Made by a program: the position numbers and the translations under genes
Shown here: one piece after another, positions 53,807 through 62,837 of the stretch
How the letters are laid out: every line of letters begins with the position of its first letter
Position numbering within the stretch: the first letter of the stretch is position 1
Notes under the pieces: model-generated
What the model was told of the DNA's origin: nothing
What the model saw: the letters and a program-made list of their open reading frames with translations, nothing else
Databases searched by the model: none
NCBI RefSeq assembly: GCF_004340875.1
Contig: NZ_SLXQ01000010.1
Coordinates: forward strand, 124,001 to 188,000
DNA length: 64,000 nucleotides
Reading direction: 5' to 3'
Source: Tamaricihabitans halophyticus
GTDB taxonomy: Bacteria > Actinomycetota > Actinomycetes > Mycobacteriales > Pseudonocardiaceae

Positions 53807-54454
53807 GTGGTTGGTTCGAGTTCGTCGCGGCGAGCTGGCAAGGCTCAGGATCCGTCCGCTCGGGAGCGGATCCTGAGCGCTGCCGAGGAATTGTTTGCCG
53901 CCCGCGGTTTCGACGCCACGCCGACTTCGCGGATCGCCGATCGTGCCGGGGTGCCAAAGGGACTGGTGCACTACTACTTCCGGCGCAAACGAGATCTGCT
54001 CGTGGCGCTGGTGGACCGGTTGCCTTCGGAGGCGGTGGAGCCAGCCTCGGTGGTCGTGCAGGGTGATCTGGCGGCTAGCCTGCGCGGCTTGGTCGCCGAG
54101 CTGGACGCCCGGCTTGCCTCTTCGCGCGTACTGTCCCATCTGCTCTGGCGGGAGGCCGATACGCACGAGGTGGTTCGGGTTGCCATGCAGGAGCGCTATC
54201 AGCGCATCGTTGATCTACTGCGCACGGTCATCCTCGCGGCCGGTGCGGGCGGTCTGGCACTCGCCGATGTGGACAGTGCGGCCGGCTTGCTCGCGCTCGC
54301 GGTGAGCTACCGGCATTCTGTCGCCAGGCACTCGGACGTCAGACAGTGGGAGGACACCGGACAAGCCGGTACGGCCGACCCTGCGGATGACATGCGGCGG
54401 GAGGTGGCCTTCATTGCCACGGCCCTGCAGCACCGCTGCTGGGCCAATGGTTAG
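53807..54454 (+). CDS. TetR-family transcriptional regulator
   Basis: Protein of 215 aa. N-terminal HTH: RERILSAAEELFAARGFDATPTSRIADRAGVPKGLVHYYFRRKRDLL, the classic TetR pattern. C-terminal ligand domain is helical. GTG start at 53807 after GAGGAG. It sits between an SPW membrane protein and acyl-CoA genes and could respond to an acyl-CoA ligand, controlling ccr. Its last codons lie in the first of three 34-bp repeat units. Confidence 0.9.
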   Translation: MVGSSSSRRAGKAQDPSARERILSAAEELFAARGFDATPTSRIADRAGVPKGLVHYYFRRKRDLLVALVDRLPSEAVEPASVVVQGDLAASLRGLVAELDARLASSRVLSHLLWREADTHEVVRVAMQERYQRIVDLLRTVILAAGAGGLALADVDSAAGLLALAVSYRHSVARHSDVRQWEDTGQAGTADPADDMRREVAFIATALQHRCWANG

Positions 54455-54526
54455 CGCGCTGCAGCACCGCTGCTGGGTTAGTGACTAGCGCCCTGCGGCA
54501 CCGCTGCTGGGCTAGTCACTAGCGGC
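54425..54526. repeat. Three 34-bp tandem repeats at a tail-to-tail junction
   Basis: The core CTGCAGCACCGCTGCTGGG recurs at 54425, 54459 and 54493 (third copy with one change), exactly 34 bp apart. The repeats span the TetR stop and reach the mce stop at 54512. The pair TAGTGACTAG / CTAGTCACTA (54479-54488, 54512-54521) forms an inverted repeat. Confidence 0.9.
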
Positions 54527-54958
54527 TGGTTCCACGAGTTCCACCAGCACGCCACCGGCGTCTTTGGGGTGTACGAAGTTCACCCTGCTGTTCGCGGTGC
54601 CGCGTTTGGCCTGCGGGTAGAGCAGCCGGAGACCGCGTTCGGTGAGCGCGGTGGTCACCGCGTCGATATCGGTGACGCGGTAGGCGAGTTGTTGTAGCCC
54701 GGGGCCGTTGCGGTCGAGGAACTTGCCGATCGTCGAGTCCGCGCTGAGCGGGGCGAGTAGTTGCACGGCCGCGCCCGTCCCATCGTCGGTTGCCGCGCGC
54801 AGCATTGCCTCGCGCACGCCCTGTTCGGCGTTTTCCTCGACGTGTACCGCGGCCAGCCCGAAGTTGTCCCGGTAGAACGCGATCGCCTCGTCCAGGTCGG
54901 CGACCGCGACGCCGACATGATCGATCCCGGTGACGTACTGCTGCAGCGCTGCATCCAT
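54512..54958 (-). CDS. mce: Methylmalonyl-CoA epimerase
   Basis: VOC-fold enzyme of 148 aa that interconverts (2R)- and (2S)-methylmalonyl-CoA (and often ethylmalonyl-CoA). Metal ligands appear in GIDHVGVAV (His) and VLVELVEP (Glu); the central LAYRV and NFVHPKDAGG blocks fit the family. It supports propionate and ethylmalonyl-CoA metabolism together with ccr and meaB nearby. The mutase itself is not in the window. Confidence 0.93.
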   Translation of the reverse strand: MDAALQQYVTGIDHVGVAVADLDEAIAFYRDNFGLAAVHVEENAEQGVREAMLRAATDDGTGAAVQLLAPLSADSTIGKFLDRNGPGLQQLAYRVTDIDAVTTALTERGLRLLYPQAKRGTANSRVNFVHPKDAGGVLVELVEPAASD

Positions 54959-55130
54959 GCGCCGGAGTGTACGACCGTATCCAGCGACCTGGGCCGCGCG
55001 TACCGCGCCGTGAGCGGTGTTCGTGCAGTTCAGCAGGGGGTGTAAAACTGCTCACACGGCTGTCGGGCTACTGGGCGGTATGGTCGAGCCAACTTCAGGC
55101 ACGGCTCGTCAGTTCTATGGAGGCTGTCTC

Positions 55131-56309
55131 ATGTCCGGTTCGGTGCTCGTATCCGGGGCGCGTACCCCGATAGGACGGTTGCTTGGCTCGCTCAAGGACT
55201 ACTCCGGCGCGCAGCTGGGTGGTGTCGCGATCAAGGCGGCGCTGGAGCGTTCCGGGATTGGGCCGGAGCAGGTGCAGTACGTGATCATGGGCCAGGTGCT
55301 TACTGCGGGGGCCGGGCAGATACCGGCCAGGCAGGCGGCGGTGCATGCGGGTATCGGGATGGACGTGCCTGCGTTGACCGTGAACAAGGTCTGCCTTTCC
55401 GGGCTGGACGCGATCGCGCTCGCCGATCAGCTGATCCGGGCTGGCGAGTTCGACATCGTCGTCGCTGGCGGGCAGGAGTCGATGACGCAGGCGCCGCATC
55501 TTTTGCCGAGGTCGCGGTCCGGGTTCAAGTACGGCGATACCGCGCTGGTTGATCACCTTGCCTTCGACGGGCTGCACTGCGCTTTCGACCAGGTCGCCAT
55601 GGGCGCGGCCACCGAGAAATACAACTCCCGCTACCAGTTGAGTCGCGCGGAGCAGGATGAGTTCGCCGCGCGCTCGCACCAGCTCGCCGCGGCCGCGGCG
55701 GCGGCCGGCCGGTTCGACGCGGAACTCGCCCCGGTGAGTATCCCGCAGCGTAAGGGTGATCCGGTCGAGTTCGGTTCGGACGAGGGCGTGCGTGCGGACA
55801 CCACGGCGGAGGGCTTGGCCAAGCTGCGTCCCGCTTTCGCCTCGGATGGCACGATCACCGCGGGTTCCGCGTCGCAGATTTCCGATGGCGCCGCGGCCGT
55901 TGTGGTGATGAGCAAGGCAAAGGCCGAGGAGCTTGGCGTCGAATGGTTGGCTGAGATCGGCGCGCACGGCGTGGTCGCCGGGCCGGACGCCAGCCTGCAC
56001 GAGCAGCCGTCGAATGCCATCAAGGCGGCACTGGGCAAGGCGGGGCTGGATGCCAGTGCGCTGGATCTGGTGGAGATCAACGAAGCGTTCGCCGCGGTCG
56101 GGCTGGTGTCCACCAAGGAATTGGGGATCGACCCGGACAAGGTCAATGTGGACGGTGGAGCGATCGCGCTTGGCCATCCGATTGGCGCCTCTGGCGCGCG
56201 CCTCGCGGTGCATCTCGTCCATGAGTTGAAGCGGCGCGGCGGCGGGCTTGGCGCGGCGGCGCTCTGTGGTGGCGGTGGGCAGGGCGACGCATTGCTGCTC
56301 CGGGTGTGA
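55131..56309 (+). CDS. Acetyl-CoA C-acetyltransferase (thiolase)
   Basis: Thiolase of 392 aa. Nucleophilic Cys88 is in [11 protein letters not shown], the [10 protein letters not shown] block provides the His, and the second Cys is in [11 protein letters not shown]. It condenses two acetyl-CoA to acetoacetyl-CoA, the entry reaction of the ethylmalonyl-CoA pathway, or works in reverse in beta-oxidation. ATG 55131 follows GGAGG by 8 bases. meaB starts 12 bp after its stop, so the two are in one operon. Confidence 0.94.
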   Translation: MSGSVLVSGARTPIGRLLGSLKDYSGAQLGGVAIKAALERSGIGPEQVQYVIMGQVLTAGAGQIPARQAAVHAGIGMDVPALTVNKVCLSGLDAIALADQLIRAGEFDIVVAGGQESMTQAPHLLPRSRSGFKYGDTALVDHLAFDGLHCAFDQVAMGAATEKYNSRYQLSRAEQDEFAARSHQLAAAAAAAGRFDAELAPVSIPQRKGDPVEFGSDEGVRADTTAEGLAKLRPAFASDGTITAGSASQISDGAAAVVVMSKAKAEELGVEWLAEIGAHGVVAGPDASLHEQPSNAIKAALGKAGLDASALDLVEINEAFAAVGLVSTKELGIDPDKVNVDGGAIALGHPIGASGARLAVHLVHELKRRGGGLGAAALCGGGGQGDALLLRV

Positions 56310-56321
56310 TCCGGGCTGGCC

Positions 56322-57296
56322 GTGGCGAAATCCGTTGATGTCGGGGAGCTGGTGGATCGAGCTCGCGCCGGTCAACCCCGGGCGATCGGCCGGCTCATCT
56401 CGCTGGTCGAGGATGCGCACCCGCAGCTTCCGGAGATCGCTGCCGCGCTGGTGCCGTATGCCGGGCATGCCAGGATCGTCGGGCTGACCGGACCGCCCGG
56501 TGTCGGCAAATCGACGACGACCGCGGCGTTGATTTCGGCGCTGCGGGCGAGTGGTGCACGGGTCGGGGTGCTTGCCGTCGATCCGTCTTCGCCGTTCTCC
56601 GGTGGTGCGTTACTCGGTGATCGCATTCGGATGACCGAGCACGCCACGGACAGCGGGGTGTTCATCCGGTCCATGGCGACAAGGGGGCATCTCGGCGGGC
56701 TGGCTTGGGCGAGCCCGCAGGCGATCCGCGTGCTGGACGCCGCTGGGTTCGACGTGGTTCTTGTTGAGACTGTCGGCGTTGGACAGTCTGAAGTGGACGT
56801 TGTCTCGCTCGCGGACAGTACCGTCGTGCTGCTGGCGCCGGGAATGGGTGACGGTATCCAGGCGGCCAAGGCTGGTGTGCTGGAGATCGCGGACGTTTTC
56901 GTGGTGAACAAGGCGGACCGGGACGGTGCCGATCTCGTCGAGCGCGACCTGCGGCAGATGATCTCGCTGGCGCGCAGGGAAATACGTGGGCCGAGCTGGC
57001 GGCAACCGATCGTACGTAGCGTGGCCCCGCGTGGCGAGGGGGTCGATGAACTGGTGGCCGCGCTGGACAAGCATCGGGATTGGCTCGCGGCGCATGATGA
57101 GTTCGCGGTGCGGCGCCAGCGGCGTGCCGAAAGCGAGGTGCAAGCCATCGCGATCGAGCGGTTGCGGGCCCGGTTCGGCGATATTCGTGGTGCGGCCGGC
57201 CGCAGCGTGCTGAGCACGGCGGCCGGGCGGGTCGCCGCCGGCGAACTCGATCCGTACGCCGCGGCGGACCAGATGATCGCCGCCCTGGACGGATAG
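56322..57296 (+). CDS. meaB: MeaB/ArgK-type G3E GTPase, mutase chaperone
   Basis: GTPase of 324 aa that loads and protects the B12 cofactor of methylmalonyl-CoA or ethylmalonyl-CoA mutase. Walker A GPPGVGKSTTT near 57-67, switch blocks DPSSPFSGGALLGDRIRM and ETVGVGQSEVDV, and NKAD as the guanine motif. GTG start at 56322. Usually adjacent to mutase genes; here it follows a thiolase, and no mutase is visible. Confidence 0.94.
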   Translation: MAKSVDVGELVDRARAGQPRAIGRLISLVEDAHPQLPEIAAALVPYAGHARIVGLTGPPGVGKSTTTAALISALRASGARVGVLAVDPSSPFSGGALLGDRIRMTEHATDSGVFIRSMATRGHLGGLAWASPQAIRVLDAAGFDVVLVETVGVGQSEVDVVSLADSTVVLLAPGMGDGIQAAKAGVLEIADVFVVNKADRDGADLVERDLRQMISLARREIRGPSWRQPIVRSVAPRGEGVDELVAALDKHRDWLAAHDEFAVRRQRRAESEVQAIAIERLRARFGDIRGAAGRSVLSTAAGRVAAGELDPYAAADQMIAALDG

Positions 57297-57378
57297 CCCG
57301 GCCGTGCGTGGCGGCGCCGGGTTGCGTGCCGGCCATACGATGCTGGCCGGTCAGCACCCATAGCGGGAGGTCCGCAGC

Positions 57379-58185
57379 ATGCGTATCCGGAGAACGCTCA
57401 CGGCATTGTCGAGTCTGATCGCGGTCGCCCTGGTGACCTTGAGCGGCCATGCCGCGGCGGAGCCAGCGAGTGGAACGGCGCCGCTGATCGTGGGCGGTAC
57501 GGATGCCACCGAGGCCTACCCGTTCGCTACCGCGTTGCTGAACAGCGCCGACGAGTCCTTTGTGTGCAGTGCATCGTTGGTCGAGCGGCAATGGGTACTC
57601 ACCGCCGCGCATTGCGTCTACTCGATGCAGCCGGGCGAGCTCAAGGTGCGGGTGGGTAGCCACGACCGCACCAGCGGTGGCGAGGTGCGTGCCGTCAGCA
57701 AGCTGACGCTGCACCCTGACTACGACGACACCGAGCAAACCAGGGTCGACGCGGACATCGCGCTCGTCAAGCTGGCCGAGCCGGTCACCGAGTCCGCCCC
57801 GGTCGAGCGAGCTTCCGAGCAAACCGAGCCGGGTACCGAGGGCCGGCTGCTTGGTTGGGGACAGCAGTGCGCGGAGCCAGGTGGTTGTGACTCGGCGGTC
57901 ACGCTCCAGGAGCTGGATACGGTCACCGTTGGCGATGGATGTGGCTATGGCTACAACCCGGATACCGAGTTCTGCCAGGATCCCGGACCGGGCAAGGGTA
58001 TGTGCTTTGGTGACTCCGGCGGGCCGCATCTGCTTCCCACCGAGCACGGCTGGCGGCTTGCCGGGGTGACCGTGCGGCTCGGCTACTACGAGGGCGGCGA
58101 TATGCCGGATTGCGGGCAAGGAGCCACGATTGCCACGGACGTGGCCTACTACGACGACTGGATCGACACCGAACTAGCCCGCTGA
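57379..58185 (+). CDS. Secreted S1 (chymotrypsin-fold) serine protease
   Basis: Protein of 268 aa. Signal peptide (about 1-27, cleavage near HAAA), then a short propeptide and the mature start LIVGGTDATEAYPF. Triad: His in LTAAHC, Asp in DADIALVKL, Ser in GDSGGP. The specificity residue six before the Ser is Gly (GMCFGDSGGP), not Asp, so cleavage after Lys/Arg is unlikely. Several cysteines suggest disulfides. Start has GGGAGG upstream. A 15-bp segment covering its stop codon is duplicated directly after it. Confidence 0.9.
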   Translation: MRIRRTLTALSSLIAVALVTLSGHAAAEPASGTAPLIVGGTDATEAYPFATALLNSADESFVCSASLVERQWVLTAAHCVYSMQPGELKVRVGSHDRTSGGEVRAVSKLTLHPDYDDTEQTRVDADIALVKLAEPVTESAPVERASEQTEPGTEGRLLGWGQQCAEPGGCDSAVTLQELDTVTVGDGCGYGYNPDTEFCQDPGPGKGMCFGDSGGPHLLPTEHGWRLAGVTVRLGYYEGGDMPDCGQGATIATDVAYYDDWIDTELAR

Positions 58186-58203
58186 CTCAACTAGCCCGCT
58201 GAC
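58172..58203 (+). repeat. Short direct repeat at the protease stop codon
   Basis: AACTAGCCCGCTGAC at 58172-58186 and 58189-58203 (17-bp period). The first copy includes the stop TGA; the second is a non-coding duplicate. Confidence 0.85.
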
Positions 58204-58225
58204 GTGGCATGGCACGCTCTGTGAC

Positions 58226-58247
58226 CGCGTTCTTTAAGGTTAGCGAG
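58226..58247 (+). repeat. Dispersed repeat type B, copy 3
   Basis: Contains GTTCTTTAAGGTTAGCGAG, identical to copy 2 over 22 bp. TTA at 58240-58242 is the reverse-strand stop of the HelD-like gene. No type A hairpin lies beside it. Confidence 0.82.
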
Positions 58248-60522
58248 CTTCGGCGAGTACCGGTGGCAGTGGTTCGGTGTGGAGGACACCGAGCCGCTGT
58301 GTGGCGCGGGTGAGCGCGACGTAGAGGTCGTTCAACCCGCGCGGTGATTCGGCGAGGATCAGCTGCGGTTCGGCGACCAACACGGAATCGAACTCCAACC
58401 CCTTTGACTGCTCGACGCTCAGGGTCACCACCCGTGCGGTGAGGTCCGGGTCGGCGCTGGCCGCGGCCTCCGGCACCGCCGAGGCGATCCGGTTGCCGAT
58501 CGCGTGCACCTGCTCGGTTGGCACGATCACCGCGAGCGTGCCCTCGCCAATCCGCACGGCTTCCTTGGCCGCGCATTCCACCAGCCGGTCCGCGAGCGGC
58601 CCATCGATGCGCTCCTGCCACGGGGCGACACCGGTGTCCCGAACGGAGCGCGGCGCGGCGAGTTCCGGGTTGATCTCGGCAAGCAGCCGCGCGGCCACCG
58701 CCATGATCTCGCTCGGGGTGCGGTAGTTGACGGTCAGTTCGACCTTGCGCCACCGGTCGCCGACATAGGGCTCGAGCGCGCTCGACCACGAGGTACTGCC
58801 CGCCGCGCCACCGGTCTGCGCGACATCGCCGACCAGCGTCATCGACCGGCTGGGGCAGCGCCGCATCAGCAGCCGCCAGGCCATCGCGGACAGCTCCTGC
58901 GCCTCATCCACGATGACATGCCCGAACGTCCAGGTGCGGTCGGCCGCGGCTCGCTCGGCGGTGGTGTGCGGCGCGGAGCGCTCATGCCGCTCGGCCAACC
59001 GGTACGCGTCCAGCAAGTCGGTCGCCATCAGGATGTCCGGATCAGCGTCGTCGGCCAGATCCATGATGTCCAGCACGCCCTGCGCGTAGTCGATCGCCTG
59101 GCGCTGCTGGCGTTGCTCCCGCTCCCGTGCCTCGGGGTCATGCTCACCGAGCAGTTCAGCGGCCTCATCGAGTAGCGGGACGTCCGCGGGTGTCCACGGT
59201 GCTGTCGGCTCCCGCAACAGCAGATCTCGTTGTTCGACGGGAAAATCGCGCATGGCGGCGGCGATCCTGGCGGGGGCGCGGAACAGGTCGGTGAGTAGTT
59301 GCTCGGGGGAGAGCAGCGGCCACAGCCAGGTCAACGTCGCCTGCACGGTGTCCGACTCGGACAGTTCGCGGCGGATATCGGTCAGGTCCGCCTCGTCGAG
59401 TAGTTCCGCACCGAGCCGTGCGGCGACCTGGTCGGCGAGCGCGTTGACGATCTCGCGAACGAAAATCGGCCGCGCCTCGTTATGCGTGCGCTGTGAGCTG
59501 CGCGCCTTCTCTCTCGCCTGAGCGCAGGTTTGCGGATCAAGTAGCAGCGTCTCGCGGTCGAAGCTGACCTCGATCGCGGTGCTGGGTACCCGTTCGCGAT
59601 CGGCGACCGCGGCGGCGAGTACCTCGACCATTCGCGTGCTGCCCTTGAGCGTCGTGGTCTCGACGGATTCCTTACCGCGCGCGGTGATCCCGGGGTAGAG
59701 GTCACCAATCGTGCTCAACAGCACGTCCGTCTCGCCAAGCGAGGGGAGTACCTGCCCGATATAGCGCAGGAAGGTGGGGTTCGGACCCAGCACCAGCACC
59801 CCACGCTTGGCCAGCTGCTCCCGGTAGGTGTAGAGCAGGTAGGCGGCGCGGTGCAGCGCGACCGCGGTCTTGCCGGTGCCGGGGCCGCCCTGCACGACGA
59901 GTACGCCGGTCAATCCCGAGCGGATGATCCGATCCTGTTCGCCCTGGATCGTCGCGACGATATCGCTCATCTGCCCGGTTCTGCTGGCGTTCAGCGCGGC
60001 GAGTAGCGCGGATTCGCCGGCGAGGCCGTCCCTGCGCTCCGGGTCGGCGATGTCGAGATCGAGTACCTCGTCGTCGATCGCGGTCACCGTTCGGCGCCGG
60101 GTCCGGATATGCCGACGCCGGCGCACTCCGTCCGGTGCCGCGGCCGTGGCGAGGTAGAACGGGCGCGCGGCCGGCGCCCGCCAGTCCATCAGCAGTGGCT
60201 CGTAGTCACCCTGTTCATCGAAAAGACCAAGTCGCCCGATGTACTGGTGTTCCTCGTGCTGGAAATCAAGGCGACCGAAGCACAGACCATTCTCTACGGC
60301 GCTGAATTGCGCGATCCGATCCGAGTAGATCGACGCGGAGATATCCCGTTCCCGTTGGTGCTGGTGATTACTGCTGTTCTCACCGAGCACTTTGGACAGA
60401 CCTGTCGTTGCCTGCTCGCGCAGCTCGTCGAGCTTGGCATACAACATCGACACGTATTCCTGCTCACGCGCTATCTCGGCTTCTTCGCGCTGCTCCCGCG
60501 AACCACCTGACGACATTGACAA
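58240..60522 (-). CDS. HelD/HelR-like RNA polymerase-associated ATPase
   Basis: UvrD-family ATPase of 760 aa. An N-terminal coiled coil (about 8-60, EQEYVSMLYAKLDELREQ) is the arm that enters RNA polymerase. Walker A GGPGTGKTAVALHRAAYL near residues 208-225, Walker B VIVDEAQELSAMAWRLL, and motifs VNYRTP and SKGLEFD are clear. Actinobacterial relatives remove stalled or rifamycin-bound polymerase from DNA. The TTG at 60522 has GAGG at good spacing; ATG 60516 is the alternative. No rifamycin-associated element is visible upstream, so drug induction is not supported here. Confidence 0.9.
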   Translation of the reverse strand: MSMSSGGSREQREEAEIAREQEYVSMLYAKLDELREQATTGLSKVLGENSSNHQHQRERDISASIYSDRIAQFSAVENGLCFGRLDFQHEEHQYIGRLGLFDEQGDYEPLLMDWRAPAARPFYLATAAAPDGVRRRRHIRTRRRTVTAIDDEVLDLDIADPERRDGLAGESALLAALNASRTGQMSDIVATIQGEQDRIIRSGLTGVLVVQGGPGTGKTAVALHRAAYLLYTYREQLAKRGVLVLGPNPTFLRYIGQVLPSLGETDVLLSTIGDLYPGITARGKESVETTTLKGSTRMVEVLAAAVADRERVPSTAIEVSFDRETLLLDPQTCAQAREKARSSQRTHNEARPIFVREIVNALADQVAARLGAELLDEADLTDIRRELSESDTVQATLTWLWPLLSPEQLLTDLFRAPARIAAAMRDFPVEQRDLLLREPTAPWTPADVPLLDEAAELLGEHDPEAREREQRQQRQAIDYAQGVLDIMDLADDADPDILMATDLLDAYRLAERHERSAPHTTAERAAADRTWTFGHVIVDEAQELSAMAWRLLMRRCPSRSMTLVGDVAQTGGAAGSTSWSSALEPYVGDRWRKVELTVNYRTPSEIMAVAARLLAEINPELAAPRSVRDTGVAPWQERIDGPLADRLVECAAKEAVRIGEGTLAVIVPTEQVHAIGNRIASAVPEAAASADPDLTARVVTLSVEQSKGLEFDSVLVAEPQLILAESPRGLNDLYVALTRATQRLGVLHTEPLPPVLAEAR

Positions 60523-60616
60523 ACTAGCCTCGCCTTTGCTAAAATCCAGCCACGGTTTCTCCCGAATTCTCCGGGAATCTCACACGCCCGACTGGAAAAC
60601 ATAGCAAGTTTCCTGG

Positions 60617-61663
60617 TTATTCCGCCAGCGGGACATCCGCCGGGTCGGGTGGCCGGCAGTATACAGCCGTGATCTCACCGTCCACAATGGTCTCGCCGGC
60701 GCCGTGTGGGATGACCACCGTGCTGCCCCTGCCGATCGGCAGCGGCGGACCCGATTCGGGACGTAGCGTCGCGGTCCCGCTGAGTGCAACCAGTACCCCA
60801 TAGCACGGAGCGAGTCGTGCCTGCGTGCTGATCCGCAGCCACTCCGCTCGGAAGAACGGGTTGGCCGCCGCGGGCAGCGGGTTCAACCTCGGGCCATCGC
60901 CAGGTCCACGGTGCACTACCTCGGCCAGCCGGGCAGCTGACCAGCCGGAGTGATCCAGGCAGCGCAGGGCGTTCGGATAGCCGATGCCCAGGTGCGCTTT
61001 CGCCGCGTCGGGGAGAAAGTCCTGCCATTCCAGGGTTATCGACAGGTCGGTTGGCTGCTGTAGCTCGACGATGAACACCCCGGCGCCGATCGCGTGCGGT
61101 ACACCTGCCGGTACGAACACGGTGTCCCCCGGATTGACGGTGATCGCGTTGAGCGCGTCGAGCATTGCCGCGCTGTCCTGCTCGGCGACCCAGCCAGCAA
61201 CCGTCTGCGGGTCCTGGTCCTCCCGGAAGCCAAGGTAGACGGTGCGGTCGGGGGAATCCGTGTGCACCACCACCCAGGCTTCGGTCTTCCCGCAACCGGC
61301 GGAGAGCTGTGTCCTGGCGAAGGCGTCATCCGGATGACAGTGCACCGGCAGTCGCTGGCCGGCATGCAGCAGCTTCACCAGTAGCCCGGTGTTCACGCCG
61401 AGCGCATCGTGCTGCGCGGCGCCGAGCCAGCCGAGCGGATCGGCCGCAACCGCATCGCGGAGTAGCCGGCCATCCGCCAGTGTGCTCAGGCCGTGCGCCT
61501 GCTGGCCGAACAGCGTGGTGGCCGAAGCTACCCAGTCTTCCGGGCCGAATTCCGCGGCGTCCACGCTGCCGCGCAGCTCGGCGATGGCGGCACCGCCCCG
61601 ATAGAACTGCGGGGGCTGATTCGCCGGCAGTAGCTCGATGGTGGGCGGACGGCTGGCGTTCAT
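60617..61663 (-). CDS. manA: Mannose-6-phosphate isomerase, class I
   Basis: Zinc enzyme of 348 aa interconverting fructose-6-phosphate and mannose-6-phosphate. Zinc ligands appear in VHCHPDD (His), GKTEAW (Glu) and VPHAIGAG (His). Length and the C-terminal cupin domain match class I forms. Its start overlaps the LacI stop by ATGA, so it is co-translated with the regulator. It may serve mannose catabolism as well as mannan precursor supply. Confidence 0.93.
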   Translation of the reverse strand: MNASRPPTIELLPANQPPQFYRGGAAIAELRGSVDAAEFGPEDWVASATTLFGQQAHGLSTLADGRLLRDAVAADPLGWLGAAQHDALGVNTGLLVKLLHAGQRLPVHCHPDDAFARTQLSAGCGKTEAWVVVHTDSPDRTVYLGFREDQDPQTVAGWVAEQDSAAMLDALNAITVNPGDTVFVPAGVPHAIGAGVFIVELQQPTDLSITLEWQDFLPDAAKAHLGIGYPNALRCLDHSGWSAARLAEVVHRGPGDGPRLNPLPAAANPFFRAEWLRISTQARLAPCYGVLVALSGTATLRPESGPPLPIGRGSTVVIPHGAGETIVDGEITAVYCRPPDPADVPLAE

Positions 61664-62703
61664 GTACTGACCTCTCCTGAGCCACGTGGCACCAGCCGTA
61701 CCGGCAGGACCACTTGTTTCGCGGGGGTGGAATCTCCCCGCATTCTGGCGAACAGCCGCTCCGCCGCGGCCCTGCCGAGTTCGGCGGGATCATGCGCGAT
61801 CACGGTGACCGCGGGCCGCAGCAGATCGGCCAGTTCGAAATCATCGAAACCCACCAGCGCCGGCCGGTGATCCCGCTCGTGCAGCGCGCGCAGCGCATGC
61901 ACGGTGGCCCTGTTGTTCCCGGTGAACAACGCGGTCGCGGGGGATGGGCCGTCGAGGACGGCGCGCAACGCGTCGCCGATGCTCGCTTCGGTTGGCGCGG
62001 CCATCTGAATCAGGTGCTCGGGTAGTTCGATACCCGCGAGCGCGCAGCCCTCGCGAAAACCCCGCAGGCGTTCGCCGGCGGTGAAGATGTGCGAGCTGTC
62101 GCCGAGGAAAGCGATCCGCCGGTGTCCGTGCGCGGCCAGATGCGCGACGGCCGCGCGGGCACCGCCCACGTTGTCCACCAGAACCGTGTCCGCGGTCAGT
62201 CCGCGGGGCGGGCGGTCCGCGCAGACGATGGGAGTGCCGGCGTGCTGCTCCGGCGCGAGGTAGCCGTGCTGGTCGCCGGTCGGCACGACGATCAGCCCAT
62301 CCACCCTGCGGGCGCAGAACTCCGCGGCCAACTGGTGTTCCCTGGTGGGGTCCGCGTCCGAGGAACCGGTGAGCACCTGGCAGCCGTGGCTTCGGGCGAC
62401 CTCTTCGACGGCACGGGTTAGCCCGGAGTAGAACGGATTCGACACGTCCTCGAGGACCAGCCCAACGGTGCCGGTGGAGCGTCCGCGCCGGAGATTGCTC
62501 GCGCCGATATGGCGCCGGAATCCGAGCGAGTCGATCGCGGCGAGGACCTGGCTCGCGGTATCCGGGTGCACCCCTGGCTCGTCGTTGACCACTCGGGACA
62601 CGGTTTTGACGCTCACCCCGGCCAGCCGGGCGACATCGGTCATCGTCGCCCGGCGAGATGCTGGTAGGGGGTGCGCGAACGGGGAGTCTGACAACGATGT
62701 CAT
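61660..62703 (-). CDS. LacI-family transcriptional regulator
   Basis: Protein of 347 aa. HTH TMTDVARLAGVSVKTVSRVVND near residues 20-41, then a periplasmic-binding-like sugar domain with GLVLEDVSNPFYSGL and DRPPRG blocks. It forms an operon with manA (4-bp overlap) and probably represses it in response to a mannose-related sugar. Upstream 62704-62837 has no clear LacI palindrome that I can point to. Confidence 0.92.
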   Translation of the reverse strand: MTSLSDSPFAHPLPASRRATMTDVARLAGVSVKTVSRVVNDEPGVHPDTASQVLAAIDSLGFRRHIGASNLRRGRSTGTVGLVLEDVSNPFYSGLTRAVEEVARSHGCQVLTGSSDADPTREHQLAAEFCARRVDGLIVVPTGDQHGYLAPEQHAGTPIVCADRPPRGLTADTVLVDNVGGARAAVAHLAAHGHRRIAFLGDSSHIFTAGERLRGFREGCALAGIELPEHLIQMAAPTEASIGDALRAVLDGPSPATALFTGNNRATVHALRALHERDHRPALVGFDDFELADLLRPAVTVIAHDPAELGRAAAERLFARMRGDSTPAKQVVLPVRLVPRGSGEVST

Positions 62704-62837
62704 AGCGCGGAGATTTCACCCTGCCTGGGGCTGTCGTGTCAACTGCCCCAGGCGGCCAGTCGGAACCGACCAGTCTTGCGATACGTCGACTAGTTATCTG
62801 TCACATCTGGAGTTATCACTGACGAATCGAGGCGGTC

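Noticed and set aside
60523-60616. Rifamycin-associated element before the HelD-like gene
   Set aside because: No GGGGCTTGC-type palindrome is present.
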